Assembly (NCBI RefSeq): GCF_001625215.2
Contig: NC_030386.2
Coordinates: 14,912,545 to 14,976,544 of the forward strand
Length of the DNA stretch: 64,000 bases
Origin: Daucus carota subsp. sativus
Taxonomy: Eukaryota > Streptophyta > Magnoliopsida > Apiales > Apiaceae
Direction: 5' to 3'
The notes below the pieces were generated by a model. It was not told the origin of the DNA. It saw nothing but the letters and a program-made list of their open reading frames with translations, and did no database searches. Positions 36,302 through 48,393 of the stretch are shown one piece after another. Every line of letters begins with the position of its first letter. Positions within the stretch are counted from its first letter, which is position 1. The position numbers were made by a program, and so were the translations under genes.

Positions 36302-37409
36302 TAGAGCCGGTCATTCGGGCGGGCCGGGGCGGTTCGGGCCGGTTCAGGCGGTTTCCGAACCGTCGCCGGTGAAACCGTAACCGGCACGTCAAGACTGGCG
36401 GTCCGGTCCGTGCCGGGCCGGGTTGGAGAAAACCAAATTCGGAACCGTGTTATACGGTTTACACGGGTTATACGGTTCTACGGTTCGGGCCGGTTAAAGC
36501 GGGTTCACGGTTCGCGGTTCAGAATTCGTCGGTTCACTTGCATAACTTTGACAGTTCATCTTCATGACTTTATCTGGCACTCTGGCAGTACTTGTGTGAT
36601 GTGTCCATTGTGTATTTGTGTGTCTTGTCTCATAGTGTGCGTGCGTTTGTTTGTTTTTTTGTTTTTAGTTTAGTTTTGTTTACAACGGGCTTGGCGGTTT
36701 GGCGGGTTACCGCGGGCTGTCACGGTTCAAGTGTTGCAGTACAATTAATTAAAGGGGAGAGTGCATTCCTTTTTTTTCTGAGCATCCTTTAAAGCATTTA
36801 AACAAAACTAATCAATTGATTTATAATTTCAAAATTTATTAAAGATTTTTTCATAAATTGAGAATTTTTAATCAAATTAGAGTGTAATAAATAAATTGAT
36901 CAAAATTTTTTAAAAAATTAATCAAAAGCTAATCACATTTTCAAAAAGAATTTAAATAAATTAAAATTTTAATATAATCAATATATTGATCATTTTTTAA
37001 AAAAAATTAATCACATATTTTTTAATAAATCATGAATTTTTAGTATTACTCATGTGCCAAGTTCAGTGGTCTTTCATGAAATTGCTGACTTGTCTTTTAT
37101 ATTATGAAAACAGTCTTTATGCAAACTAGGATTATTTGACATGAAAATGCAAATGGATAGGCGATAGCTATAAACTTCAAAATGCATCAGTTCCACGGCT
37201 GGCGGCTGCGCGGTTCAACACGGGCCTGCGCGGTTTTGGCGTGCCGATTCGTGCGGTTTGCGAATAGAACATACAGGAACCGTAACCGGCTCGTCAGCAA
37301 CTACGGTTCGTGCCGGTTCGTGCCGGTTCGAAGCCGGCACGTTAAAATACGGGTAAAAACGGTTCGGGCCGGTTCGGACCGAGCCAAACCACCCGAATGG
37401 CCGGGTCTA
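36302..37409. mobile_element. Non-autonomous hAT transposon (1108 bp)
   Basis: Flanked by the 8-bp duplication GCTGAGAG (36294-36301 and 37410-37417). Termini are TAGAGCCGGTCATTCGGG on the left and, read inward from the right, TAGACCCGGCCATTCGGG. Each end carries 150-200 bases of GC-rich CGGTTCGGGCCGGTT repeats, in sharp contrast to the AT-rich middle. No transposase frame. Confidence 0.9.
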
Positions 37410-37417
37410 GCTGAGAG

Positions 37418-38179
37418 TGGACAATGAGACGCATAGATGGAGTAAGAAACAGATAACTATATACAATGCACAATTGAAACAGATAACTATTCAATATTCA
37501 TATATTGATAATTTGTAATATGTTATAAATTATAATATTATAATATTAAAGTATAATACAACCATCTCTTGTGCTCTTATAAGAAAGTAGCACGCACTCT
37601 TTTTTCTCTCTACTTTTATTATATTTTGATGATGAAAGAAAATTTTAATAATAAAATAGTAGATATATAGTAAAGATAACACACATTTTTAAAGTTGAAA
37701 TTAGTTAAATATTTTCTATATTATCAGGAAATACTAATTTTTTCAAAAATGCTATGTACTTAAATAATATTTTCAAATTTGTTCGTCAAATCTGGTTGGC
37801 AAGTATAATTGATTCAGTTCACAATAACAATAACAGGAACCTGTATTCACATCAATCATCCGATTAAAATTAAACATATTGTTTGATACGTCATTTGAAA
37901 AAAAATTAGGAATGAATTTTGGGATATTTATCACTATTTTTTTAATATTATATTTAAAGTGAAAGTACAATTTTTGGACTTGATCTTAGTTTTATATTCC
38001 CTCCGTTCTATTAAGATATAAGTACATGTTTACTATTTGTATGCATTTCGATGCTCTAATAAAATATAATTAAATAATATTTTTTTAAAATTTTAAAACA
38101 TATTATAAAATTATAATTAAAACTTGTCAAAAAATAATAATAAAGTAGTTTTAAAAGAGAGCATGGAAGTCGGGTTTGT
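37418..38179. other. AT-rich spacer between hAT and Mutator-like elements
   Basis: No exon or terminal repeat that I can define. A Stowaway-like end without partner (CCCTCCGTTCTATTAAGA) is at about 37998. Confidence 0.5.
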
Positions 38180-38188
38180 AAAAAGAAA

Positions 38189-39294
38189 GGGAAAATAGAT
38201 TTTTTTGCCACCCAACTTATTATTTGTTTAGAAACCTACCACTGAATTATAATTTTTTTCTTTTTTGCCACTAATGTTAGGTTCGGATTTTTTTTTTGTC
38301 ACTAACGCTAGGTTCGGATTTGATTATTACCACTGAACTATAATTTTTTTCTTTTTTGCCACTAATGTTAGGTTCAGATTTTTTTTTTGTCACTAACGCT
38401 AGGTTTGGATTTGATTATTAACACTATGTTATTCTATTTTTCCGACCATCTAAACGATATCTTTCGGAAATCTATTTTTCGGTAGTCTGCAATATAATGG
38501 TGATCTGTGTCTATATCTTTATATGTTGTACTCCATGTGTGTCCTAGGTAGTTTATCTTGGAGGACGAGAGTACGGATTTTTTTACTCAGAAAGAAAATC
38601 TCAAAATTAACTTATGGAACTATATTTATAAAAAGTGGGAACCTTAAAATACGTGACAAGTAGTGGTAAAGAACTATAAAATCAAGTGATACTATATTTT
38701 TGTGGAGTCCTAAAATAAATTATAAAACTAAATTTTTTACGTTCTTAAAATGCTTGTTAAACTCTCATATACTTCAAGGTAAACTAGCTAGGGGACATAT
38801 AGATGACTGTATATAATGTTATAGACGCATATCATATCACCATAATATTGAAGATGTTTTTATAATGCAAAAAAAATAACATATTGTTAATAATCAAATC
38901 AAAACATAACGTTAGTGACAAAAAAAATCCAACGTTTTTTTAAGGAAAAAAAAACCAACATTAAATTTTATTAAGAAAAAATAAAATAAAATAATTTTTG
39001 AAATTTTTCGGAGTCTCAAAATGCGTGTCCAACTCTCGTCCTCCGACGTAAACTACCTAGGACACTACATATAAAGATATAGACACATATCAGATCGCCA
39101 TTATATTGCAAACTAACATTATATTTTAATAATGCTAAAAAAATAACATAGTGTTAATAATCAAATCCGAACCTAACGTTAGTGACAAAAAAAAGTCCCA
39201 ACCTAACATTAGTGACAAAAAAGAAAAAAATTATAGTTCAGGGGTATGTTTCTAAACAAATAATAAGTTGGGTGGTAAAAAAATCTATTTTCCC
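38189..39294. mobile_element. Long-inverted-repeat Mutator-like (foldback) element
   Basis: Flanked by the 9-bp duplication AAAAAGAAA (38180-38188 and 39295-39303). Both ends read inward GGGAAAATAGATTTTTTT.CC, then ACCCAACTTATTATTTG. The two halves are inverted copies of each other over most of their length, up to mirrored GACGAGAG / CTCTCGTC segments near the middle. Long terminal repeats and a 9-bp duplication fit the MULE superfamily. No coding capacity. The right end is 74 bases before the ATG of the SWAP gene. Confidence 0.85.
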
Positions 39295-39368
39295 AAAAAG
39301 AAAATTCAATCCAATCCGTGCGTCTGCAAATTAGGGTTCGTGAAACGCTGGATCCGCACAAAAAAGCA

Positions 39369-40098
39369 ATGGAAATGGAAGTAGTGGGACGGCACGCGCT
39401 GCTCTTCGACGACGACGCGATGGCGGCGTTTGTGAATTCAACCGACGCGCTGGTGGAATGGAATTCTATTCCCATCGATCGCTACGACGTTCGCCACCTC
39501 CTCTCCTCCCCTCCGCCTCCCAGACGCCGCAATTATCATCATCCTATTGAATCTATTGAATCGGAGCTCGATCTCGAACGTTATGCTGATCTCTCTTATC
39601 AGCAACAAGGTCAGCTAATATATATGCCTTGTCATCAATCTAATTCAATCCGTTCATTGTGCGTGTTGTGTATGTGCCTGGAGCAGTGAATAGCTTTAAC
39701 GGTTTTATCAAGTATATGTTTCGTGTTTACGGTTGATATACTGCTTTTATCTGAAACTTGTTTCAACTGAAATATACGTTGAAGCTTTAATTGATGTCTA
39801 GGGAGTGAGTTAGTAGCTGGTGGTGGTTTGTAGTGAGAATATGAGAGCTTGATGGAGATATTTTGTAAATGATTAGGTAGAGTTAGTTAGTAAGTGTAAA
39901 TGATTATGTAGAAGGCGAGAGTAGATTTGAATTGTTAGGAAGGGATCAAACAGGATATAAGTTATTCTCGAGAGTCACTGGACGTGAGCAGGGTTAGAAC
40001 ATCACTAAGAGTCTCCTTGTTTTGGTTTTGAAATTAAAATATATGGGTGAATGTGGAGTGCCTTCTGCCACTCCTTTTAGTTATATTCTATGATAATT

Positions 40099-40133
<35 letters not shown>

Positions 40134-43100
40134 CCCTCTCCCTCCCCCTCTCCCTAATTGAATAAAGGCACTTTTAATAGTAGGAGCCAAGTGAAGTAAG
40201 AGTTTCTAGGACTTGCTAATAGCCTAATACTATTTTGGAGTCCTGTGTAAGTAAATAAGTAAGAAGTTTATTAATAATGGTAATGGTTGCAATCTAACAT
40301 CAAGCCCGGTTGTATGAAGTGGTTTTTTATTGGTTGACTTTTTTAAACTGACTTTGAATGTTCGGTTGTTTTTGCACCAGTTTAGCTCTGTTTCATGCTT
40401 AATATTCATCAAATTCTTCGTCATATGCAGAAGAGGAGGAGGATTTGAAAACAGTTAATGCTGGTGGATACAATGCAGTTGCATTTTCATATGGAAACGA
40501 GGAAGAGTCTGCTTTTCATAAGGATTCTGACTCTCGCTTGAAATCATCTGCATTTTGCCCACCATTCCCTGTCCCTGTGGACCTAGTCATAGTAAGTTTA
40601 TCCTCTTCAATGTTCCATACATTATTCACCTCGTTTTGACCCGAGTATTATTGTGGTTCACTATCTGTACTTACCCTATATGGCCAAATGATATATGTCT
40701 AAGGTGCATATGTTATTCTAAGGCTTACAATGTCTAAGTTTTCAGATGCTCGGAGCAGGAGGCAGTTCATGTGACCTAAGGTAGCCAATCACAGGCACCT
40801 TGTTCAAGGGCATGCAGGTGGGATTAGGATTATTTAGTTTTTCATTACTTCGGTCAGGAAACACCACCATATCCACTCTGAGAGCTTATGGGATGACATC
40901 TATCTTCACGTAGTTTTGTTCTTTCGTCATTATGATTTTCTATATATATGTGAGAATTGCTGGGTGATATTGAATTAATAGTAGGATCTTTTGTTTCATC
41001 TTCTATGTTCGTGATTTGCACACATTTTAATCAGAATCTTTTTCTCTCTTGTCTTTTTAGCCTCCTACAGAGAAGTTGCATCAGATTATTGCAAGGACTG
41101 CTATATATGTCAGCAAACACGGAGCACAATCAGAAATCGTTCTGAGGGTGAAACAGGGAGATAACCCAACGTTTGGGTTTTTGATGCCCGACCATCATCT
41201 TCATTCCTACTTCAGGTATCTTGTTGATCATTCAGAACTTCTGCATTCTGAAGAAAAGCCTCAAAATGACAAGATATCTGGTACTGAACGTGGAGTTGGA
41301 GGTGGAGCGTTGTCTTTGCTGGGTTCTTTGTATGGGTTTGGGGATGATGATGATGCTGCAGTTGAGAATGCCTTAACCTCTGAAGAAAATGCCTCCAGTG
41401 GAGCTATCACTGCTCACATGTCTGAGAAAACAGCATCTGTAAAAAGTATTTCGATTGATGCACTTTCAAACCATCCAGTCAACTCTCAAGATGAAGTTCC
41501 AGCTAAGCCTAAAGATAAAGTCTTTGTGCTTAAAAGGAATTCCTTTACTAGTGGATCAAAAGCTGGAAGTGGTAGTGACAGAAGAAAAGAAGCCGACTCT
41601 GTTGTTTCACACTCTGCCACTACAAGCAGGTCACAGTCTTCCTTTGTGACACCTACATCAATGGTCGAGCCTCCATCTGAAATGAAGAAAATGATTGCCA
41701 AGATTGTTGAGTTTATCATGAAGAACGGGAAGCAATTTGAGGCAGTACTCATTGAACAGGACAGTGAACATGGTAGATTCCCATTTCTTTTGTCCTCGAA
41801 CCAGTACTATCAATACTATCTAAAAATACTCGAAGAAGCTCAGAAGGTGTGTACTCTGCGATCTCTGTCTCGTAACATTTTTAATTGAACTATGTCGTAT
41901 TTCTCTAAGCTAGTTTAAGTGTTCTTACAAATAGAGAAGAAACTATAAGCATAAGTTCATGATTGTTGGTTTAGGAATCTTTATACCTTGAGATGTGCAT
42001 GGCTATACTATATATACAGGAAACTAATAAGATGTTTACAAGGTTAAATAGTGAACTTCTATAGGCATTGATATATGGATTATGTTTTGAAGTATTTTTT
42101 CTCTTGTTTTATGCAGTTTTGTCTTTGTAAAAGCATATTTTATGGTTTTTAATATACTAGCTTGATGATAACTGACTGCTTAAAAAATAATTGCAAAATT
42201 CTGAATTTCTGATTAATCAGAACCCATGTGGTTGAAACTAAAACTGAATTTGGTCTAGTTTTAGTCGTATGTTACTTTTCTTAGGGCCTTTTTGTTCCCT
42301 TGAAATATATTTTGATTGTTAAATTTATTCAATGTATCATTTTTCTTTTAGGACTTGTGGCAGACTGTTAAACTGGATATTTTCTGAATAGTATGTAGCC
42401 TTGAATACAGGAACTAATTATGTAATGATTTCTTCTGATTATTTAAATTTTATTTCCCATTTAAATTTATGGGGTTGATGACTTTATGTATATCTGAAAG
42501 CAGGCTCGGATGTTCTTCATTCTCAGAGGATAATTGCTTCAACCTGCATCAATATTGTTATGTCAAAATCACATTTGATTCTGAATGCTACATGCTTCTT
42601 TCTGTTTTAAAAAGTTGAAATGATGTTTTGTTCCTTCACAGCCAGATATTTGAAATCTGTCAAGTGAGTTTAATAACCATAAATTTGTTAGTTTTCAAGT
42701 TTGATCTTTTTTCCCATTCTTTTGCAGTCAAGAGTTTCTGGGAGGGCCTCAGTAAAAGAAAAAGATGGTTCAGGATTGCATGGGTCAAGTAAGAAGACTA
42801 TAGTCCCCAAGGGAAGTGGTTCTTCCTTAGAATCTGCTGAATGTGAGATTCCATTTGATTTTGACAGAAAAGATAAGTTCAAGATGGTTATTGGAAAGTC
42901 GAAGAATGATGGTCTAGACCCTCCATCGAAGGCTGGTCAGCAACAATCAGAAGTCGGTGTAGATGCTGCTGCTGCTGCTGCTATTCTTCAGGCGGCAACA
43001 AAAGGCATTAGGACACCTAATTTGGATTTCCTCTCAAGATCTTCTCTGAACCGTAAAGACAACAACAGTGAGCATGTCTCTAGCTTGGGCAGTTCCCGTG

Positions 43101-44329
43101 CATCTCATCCTCAAAGTGTTGCTCAGAAATCTGACGAAAATGGAGCCAGGGCTCGTGAAGCAGCCGGCGAGGCTGAATCTCGTGAAGCAAACTTGACCAG
43201 AGAGCAGAAGCTGAAGGCTGAGAGATTGCGGCGCGCGAAAATGTTTGTTGCTATGATAAAAAGTGGCTCTGCCCCCCAGATTAAAACTGAATCGTCTCAT
43301 GGTACATCATCAGAGCCCTGCAATTTAAGTGGTGTTGATGCTGAGGGTGATCGTGCAGCTAGAGAACGGGAAGGTAGCTCAGCCCCATTAGAGATTGGTG
43401 CTACAGAAAATATTGAATCAGCTGCAAATAAATTTTCCACTGATGAATATAATGAACGAAAAGCAAGGAGGAAGTATCGTTCAAACTCTAGCAAGCATGA
43501 CGCTGCTAAAGATTATACTGATGACGAGGAAGACGAGGTGGAAGATGAAGTGGTATATAAGCACTCCAGAAATAAGCACCGCAAAGAAGAGAAAGATCAT
43601 TCTGAAAAGTATCACAGACATTCCAGGAGGCATCACAGGTCCCGTAGGGCTTCACACGACGGAGATGAAAAAGACGAGGTAGAACATGATGATGAAAAGG
43701 ATCACAAATATTCCAGAAAGCATCACAGGTCTTACAAGTCCTCAAATGATGAAGATGAAGAGGAGCATGAAGACAGGCGCTATAGGAAGAAACATCGGTC
43801 CCTTAGGTGTTCAAACGATGGAGACGAGGTAGAAGGGGATGACAAAAGGGATCATAAATATTCCAAGAAGCATCATCGGTCTTCCAAGTCCACAGATGAT
43901 GACGATGAAGATGAATATGAAGATAGGCGCTCCAGGAAGAAACATCGCTCCCGTCATCATAGTAGACACCATAGTAGAGATAGTCACAGGCACAAACATA
44001 GGAGGCATACTTCTTCGAAGGACAGAGAAAGTCAGCGTCAAAATAGGCATAATATTACTTCTGGGGAAGAAAACGTGCTTTGTATTGGATCTGATGAGTT
44101 TAATGGGGAGGTACCTCAACCCGAAAGAGAAGATCTGGAAGAGGGTGAGATCAGTGCCAAAGTCTCAGATCAGTCTAGAGGTAGTGCTGGTGGGGCCCAT
44201 AGAGAGCCTTCTGTTGACGTATCAAGTTCGTTTCAGGATCAGAAGAGTTCGTCTCAGCCATTGGAACCCACTGAAGTCTCCAATGACCTTAGAGCTAAAA
44301 TTCGAGCAATGTTACTGGAAACTATGTAA
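39369..44329 (+). CDS. SWAP/SURP-domain splicing regulator (SFSWAP-like)
   Basis: Homologue of suppressor-of-white-apricot proteins, nuclear regulators of pre-mRNA splicing. Exons: 39369-39609, 40431-40591, 41061-41846, 42728-44329 (929 residues, all GT/AG, frame closed). The N-terminus EVVGRHALLFDDD with DRYDVRHLL is the SWAP N-terminal domain. The first SURP module is about residues 135-192 (LHQIIARTA, GFLMPDHHLHSYF) and the second about 338-392 (MIAKIVEFIMKNGKQFEAVL, FPFLLSSNQYYQYYLKIL). Residues about 640-830 alternate acidic blocks with RKKHRS/HHRS-like repeats, an RS-like low-complexity region. The tail LRAKIRAMLLETM resembles short C-terminal motifs of family members. An upstream in-frame ATG at 39318 was rejected because the conserved start is MEMEVVG. 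A Mutator-like element ends just upstream, in the promoter or leader. Confidence 0.93.
40105..40131. repeat. (CT)n microsatellite in intron 1 of the SWAP gene
   Basis: About thirteen CT units, continued by a CCCCCTCTCCCT pyrimidine tract to about 40154. Confidence 0.9.
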
Positions 44330-45600
44330 GCATGATGACACTGCATTTTCGTGTAACCATATATCAATGTATGTGCTGAAAGGTGGAAATTTTTATTTTA
44401 TTTTTTCATATAATTTAAAATAAAAATTTCTGCAACTCCTTGTGTATTTCTTAACCATGTTTCCGATTTGATATAGCTCTAGAGCTTGTGAGGGCTTTTT
44501 TATTTTTGCCATAGTCGACATTGCACTTTATCGGATTTTCCCACGGATACAGCTACTATATTAGCCTGCCTCTTCTGTGATTACAGTCTCTGTTAGAGTG
44601 GTGGCGTTCATTAGATGTAAAAACTTGCACACTGGTGCTTTCGATATTGTCATATCTACTTGCACATTGTGCTTGTTTTTAATATTGTCAATTTGTCATA
44701 TTGCACTCCGCACAGGTGCATTGCCATTATTTTCACTTTATTGTTTTCTACTGACTGCAGATATTATATTGATCACCTTATTGCTGTTTATTGTTTTTGC
44801 TCATTTAGAAGTTCCTGAGCGGTGATGTTAGTGAGCAAACGTACATTCATTGTCCATACTCAGTAATTTTTTGGCGAGTTTTGAAAAATTGTAAACCGTA
44901 GCAAATTCACAGGCTTTGTACAGCTATGTACAAAGTACAAGTAGAACTCTTGCTATGCGAGACCTCGTGTCCGACGATTTTCAGAAGTCAAGCTAAGAAC
45001 TTGAAACCATCCCTTTTTAAATTGATATGATCATTAATAAATCCAGTGGTACAAGACATGGTTGGCTAGCTGGATCACCGAGTACTAACAGCTCCCACAT
45101 TGTTAGTGCATAATTGGCATTACAGGATATGCAACCGCATTGTACATTAAACATTGTATTGTTCACCGACGATGTTGCAAATACAATCAGCAGGCAAAAC
45201 TCAGTTGTTTTACAGGCAGTGCTTAAATTTATAAAATAAAAAATCAAATTTAGGCAAAAATCAAATTGATTAACTTAACAACAGTAATAATACTAATTCA
45301 ATTAAGTTGCAAATTCAGTACTCCATTCTCCGCATCGAGTTAAAGCGTAGATTTCTTAGAAACCCTTCAAAGAGGCTGACTTGTATTTCTGGTTTCTTAG
45401 AGTCAAAATCATGGATTAAGAAAATATTGAAAAGAAACCCTAATTTAATAGTTGACCTTACATTTCAAAATTTACCCAAACCAATTAACCCAATAGCTTT
45501 AATTTAAACGCGCCTGCGCCGCAAACTTAAAAGCACATAAAGTAGTAATTAAGATAAAATATAATTAGCGTTAATGCCGCCTGCCCTATCAATCCATCAT
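44330..45600. other. Spacer between SWAP and MAPKKK genes
   Basis: The beginning is the 3' UTR of the SWAP gene. The open stretches at 44577-44825 and on the other strand at 45017-45247 lack any family signature. I see nothing else here. Confidence 0.5.
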
Positions 45601-45610
45601 AGCACATGCT

Positions 45611-45687
45611 CACGTGTCTTCATGTGGTTGGCTTTATTCCAATCCAAGCTACCGTCCAGCTGTGAGCCTCTCTCCTTTCGCCACGTG
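45611..45687 (+). promoter_or_regulatory. Two CACGTG (G-box/ABRE) elements
   Basis: CACGTG occurs at 45611-45616 and at 45682-45687; the second sits in GCCACGTGGTG, a strong ABRE/G-box context bound by bZIP factors. Both lie within 210 bases upstream of the TATA box of the MAPKKK gene. ABA- or stress-controlled transcription is a reasonable inference but is not shown by sequence. Confidence 0.55.
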
Positions 45688-45811
45688 GTGATCCCTCTTC
45701 ACCCAAGCATTCATTCCATTCTTTAAATTGAAATACAAACAAACAGCACAACAAAGAAGTAACTTAAACACATTCACAAGAAAGATTCTTTGTATTAGGA
45801 CAGTCAAGTGT

Positions 45812-45820
45812 CTATATATA
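45812..45820 (+). promoter_or_regulatory. TATA box of the MAPKKK gene
   Basis: CTATATATA lies about 95 bases before the chosen ATG. It places the transcript start near 45845, downstream of the in-frame ATG at 45728, and so supports the later start. Confidence 0.6.
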
Positions 45821-45910
45821 GCCTTGGACGTTTCACACCATTTGCAAACATCTACAACAAATATTTACACCTCGGGTTATTTTTACACAAACAGACATTT
45901 TTTATTTCCG

Positions 45911-47269
45911 ATGGAGTGGACTAGGGGTCCGATCATCGGAAGGGGATCCTCTGCTGCAGTCTACCTCGCAACAAAATGTTCCGGGGACATCTTTGCAGTG
46001 AAATCGACGGAGCTAGCCAGCTCTAGCTTCTTGCAGAGGGAGCAGAATTTTCTTGCGCAGATGAACTCTCCTCATATAGTCAAGTACTTGGGCGTTGATG
46101 TGAAATTCGAAGATGATAAGGCCATGTACAATATTTTCATGGAGTATTTATCTGGCGGCACACTTTCTGAGGTGATCAAGAAGCGAGGAGGTTCACTTGA
46201 TGAGTCTATGATCCGAGTTTACACGAATCAGATTTTACAAGGTTTGGATTATCTGCACTCTAATGATATTGCGCATTGCGATATCAAAGGCCAGAATATT
46301 TTGCTAGGAAAAGATGGTGTCAAGATTGCTGATCTAGGCTGTGCTAGATTGTTAAAAGATGGAGTTGCGGCCACATCAGCATTTTCGGGCACGCCTGTGT
46401 TTATGGCTCCTGAGGTTGCGCGTGGCGAAGAGCAGGGGTTTCCGGCTGATATATGGTCACTGGGATGCACAATTATTGAAATGGTCACAGGAACAAACCC
46501 CTGGCCGGAGCTGGATCATCCACTGTCAGCGATTCATAAAATTGGGTTTTCTGGTGAGGTACCAGAATTTCCTAACCGTCTTTCGGATAATGGCAAAGAT
46601 TTTGTGAGCAAGTGCTTGAAGAGTAACGCTAAAGAGCGGTGGACAGCCAAACAACTGCTTAGCCATCCATTTCTTAATGAGTTGTGTTTTGATTTTGAGA
46701 AAGTGGAGAAATTCGACAAGAATTCTCCAACTGGTGTCCTGGATTTAGGCTTCTGGGATTCGGTACAAGTCTCAGAGCCTTCTGTCAAATCATCCCAATT
46801 CATTTACGCATCAGATCATCTAGCAAAAGAGAGAATCAGAGGATTGGTTGCTTCTAAAGTCTTGCCCGAATGGGATAACGACGATGATTGGGTGACGGTT
46901 AGAATAATCCCCGCGGAGAACAATGCTCAAGTTCTGCAACAGAATTCTGATAGTAGTACTAATTCGATTCATATGGAATTGGTCGATGTTAACTCTTTGA
47001 ATACAGAAGAGTCTGAAAGTTCTATAGATATTCAGGATTTTTTGCTACTAGAACCATCTGATGTAGGAATGATCGGTAATTTCGACACTTGTCTGAGTAC
47101 AGACTCGGAGTTGTCAAGTGTATCACAAGTTTCAAATTTTGAAAGACGAATGAATGAAAACATATTCTTGTTGATTATGAACGTTGTCCCAGCTGTCCAC
47201 ATGCATTTTACTTTTAGCTTTGCTGCTGTTTCTTTAAGTTTATTGTTTTCATGCTTAAACTTTTGTTAG
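45911..47269 (+). CDS. MEKK-like MAP kinase kinase kinase (MAPKKK17/18-type)
   Basis: Ser/Thr kinase of the plant MEKK subgroup whose members start MAPK cascades; the single-exon type with a short N-terminus resembles Arabidopsis MAPKKK13-21, several of which respond to ABA. The frame gives 452 residues. Kinase features: Gly loop IGRGSSAAV at residues 9-17, lysine K31 in FAVK, catalytic loop HCDIKGQN at 122-129, metal-binding ADLG at 140-143, GTPVFMAPE in the activation segment, DIWSLGCTIIEM, and an end near KERWTAKQLLSHPFL. The HRD arginine is Cys and the DFG phenylalanine is Leu. The C-terminal 190 residues are acidic and Ser-rich, then end in a hydrophobic stretch of about 30 residues (FTFSFAAVSLSLLFS) that could be a tail anchor or a late read-through. 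The start is fixed by the EWTRG.IIGRGS alignment and the upstream TATA box. Confidence 0.92.
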   Translation: MEWTRGPIIGRGSSAAVYLATKCSGDIFAVKSTELASSSFLQREQNFLAQMNSPHIVKYLGVDVKFEDDKAMYNIFMEYLSGGTLSEVIKKRGGSLDESMIRVYTNQILQGLDYLHSNDIAHCDIKGQNILLGKDGVKIADLGCARLLKDGVAATSAFSGTPVFMAPEVARGEEQGFPADIWSLGCTIIEMVTGTNPWPELDHPLSAIHKIGFSGEVPEFPNRLSDNGKDFVSKCLKSNAKERWTAKQLLSHPFLNELCFDFEKVEKFDKNSPTGVLDLGFWDSVQVSEPSVKSSQFIYASDHLAKERIRGLVASKVLPEWDNDDDWVTVRIIPAENNAQVLQQNSDSSTNSIHMELVDVNSLNTEESESSIDIQDFLLLEPSDVGMIGNFDTCLSTDSELSSVSQVSNFERRMNENIFLLIMNVVPAVHMHFTFSFAAVSLSLLFSCLNFC

Positions 47270-48377
47270 GTGGTAATAGTAATTAGCATTATCTCAATAG
47301 TGGCGGAACGAAGATCAGATAACGAATTAGGTTCATTTCATATATCATTAATTTTTTCATATTATTGAAATTAGGATTTGCAATTTTTTTTATCGGATTT
47401 TGGATTTTAGTCGGGACTCAAGTCTTGACCAACTCCGTCTTAATTTCTTCAAAAATCTTAGGTGATTATAAATGAAATTAGTGCATGTCTGGCTGCCCCG
47501 CCTCTGGCTTATTTTCTTTATATTTTTGTGTAAAAAGTCAGAAGTACTTGTAAAAAGTTCAGAATTCCAGCATTTGTTTTGAAATTCTAATTTTATTCAA
47601 ACACTTTAATCACTTGTAAGTCTTGACGTTTTACTTATAGTCCATTTTTTTAATTTAAGCAAAAAGTCATTTTTTTTTAAAGTTTATCCGAACGATGGCT
47701 AAGCCCGCTTATCGACTATCAAGCACATGAAAAAAGGTGTGGTTGGGATTGTTGAGAGGTGGATAGGCAGCATCCACCGGCATTAGAAAGTAAAGAAACG
47801 AAACACATGAGGCGTCTCGCGTCTGCGCATTAGACCTTGATTCCCTCACAGTGTGAACATAAACGACTTTACTGTATTAGGTACAGCTGAACCTACGCTA
47901 TTGCTTTCAGACATGAATTGGAATGGTTGGAGTAGGACTTAATCTTCCTGTTACATAACAGAGTTTTATAACAATACTACTAGTATGTTTCAAACAAAGT
48001 CAACTCAACTTGCAGCTTACTTTTCCTTGTATGGAATTCATTCTAGATCAAGAACATAAACAAAGTCAACGGACTCGGTAAATTGTGTTAGTAGCAGTAG
48101 TATCTTTTATTTTGCCTGCAAATCAAGTCAAATTTCCCTTTTGTTCCTGTGGGCCGTGGGTAAACAAAACCGCTCATGTGCTTGCGTAAAATGTAAAATG
48201 TGGCCTAATATTTCTGGCACTTTTTAGTGAATTTTTTTTGACCCGATTATTGTTTTTACAACGGTATAATCCAATACATATTTATATATTCTTCTGACAG
48301 AATTAAATCTCCGTTTTGGTTATACATTTCACATTTTATTTAAGTAATGAAAGAGTCAGCTCATTTATTTATGACTC
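47270..48377. other. Spacer downstream of MAPKKK
   Basis: MAPKKK 3' UTR, then a diverged MITE of the family at 31690 (about 47460-47700, with GTAAAAAGTCAGAAGTACTT and CAAACACTTTAATCACTT). No exon is supported. Confidence 0.5.
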
Positions 48378-48393
48378 AAAGACCAACAATTTT

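Noticed and set aside
43034..44423. Several long frames overlapping the SWAP gene on both strands
   Set aside because: They are shadows of the repetitive GAT/GAA-rich coding region; the SWAP frame explains the region.
45728..45910. N-terminal extension of the MAPKKK frame (about 60 residues)
   Set aside because: A TATA box lies inside the extension at 45812-45820 and the kinase family starts at MEWTRG, so it is promoter and leader.
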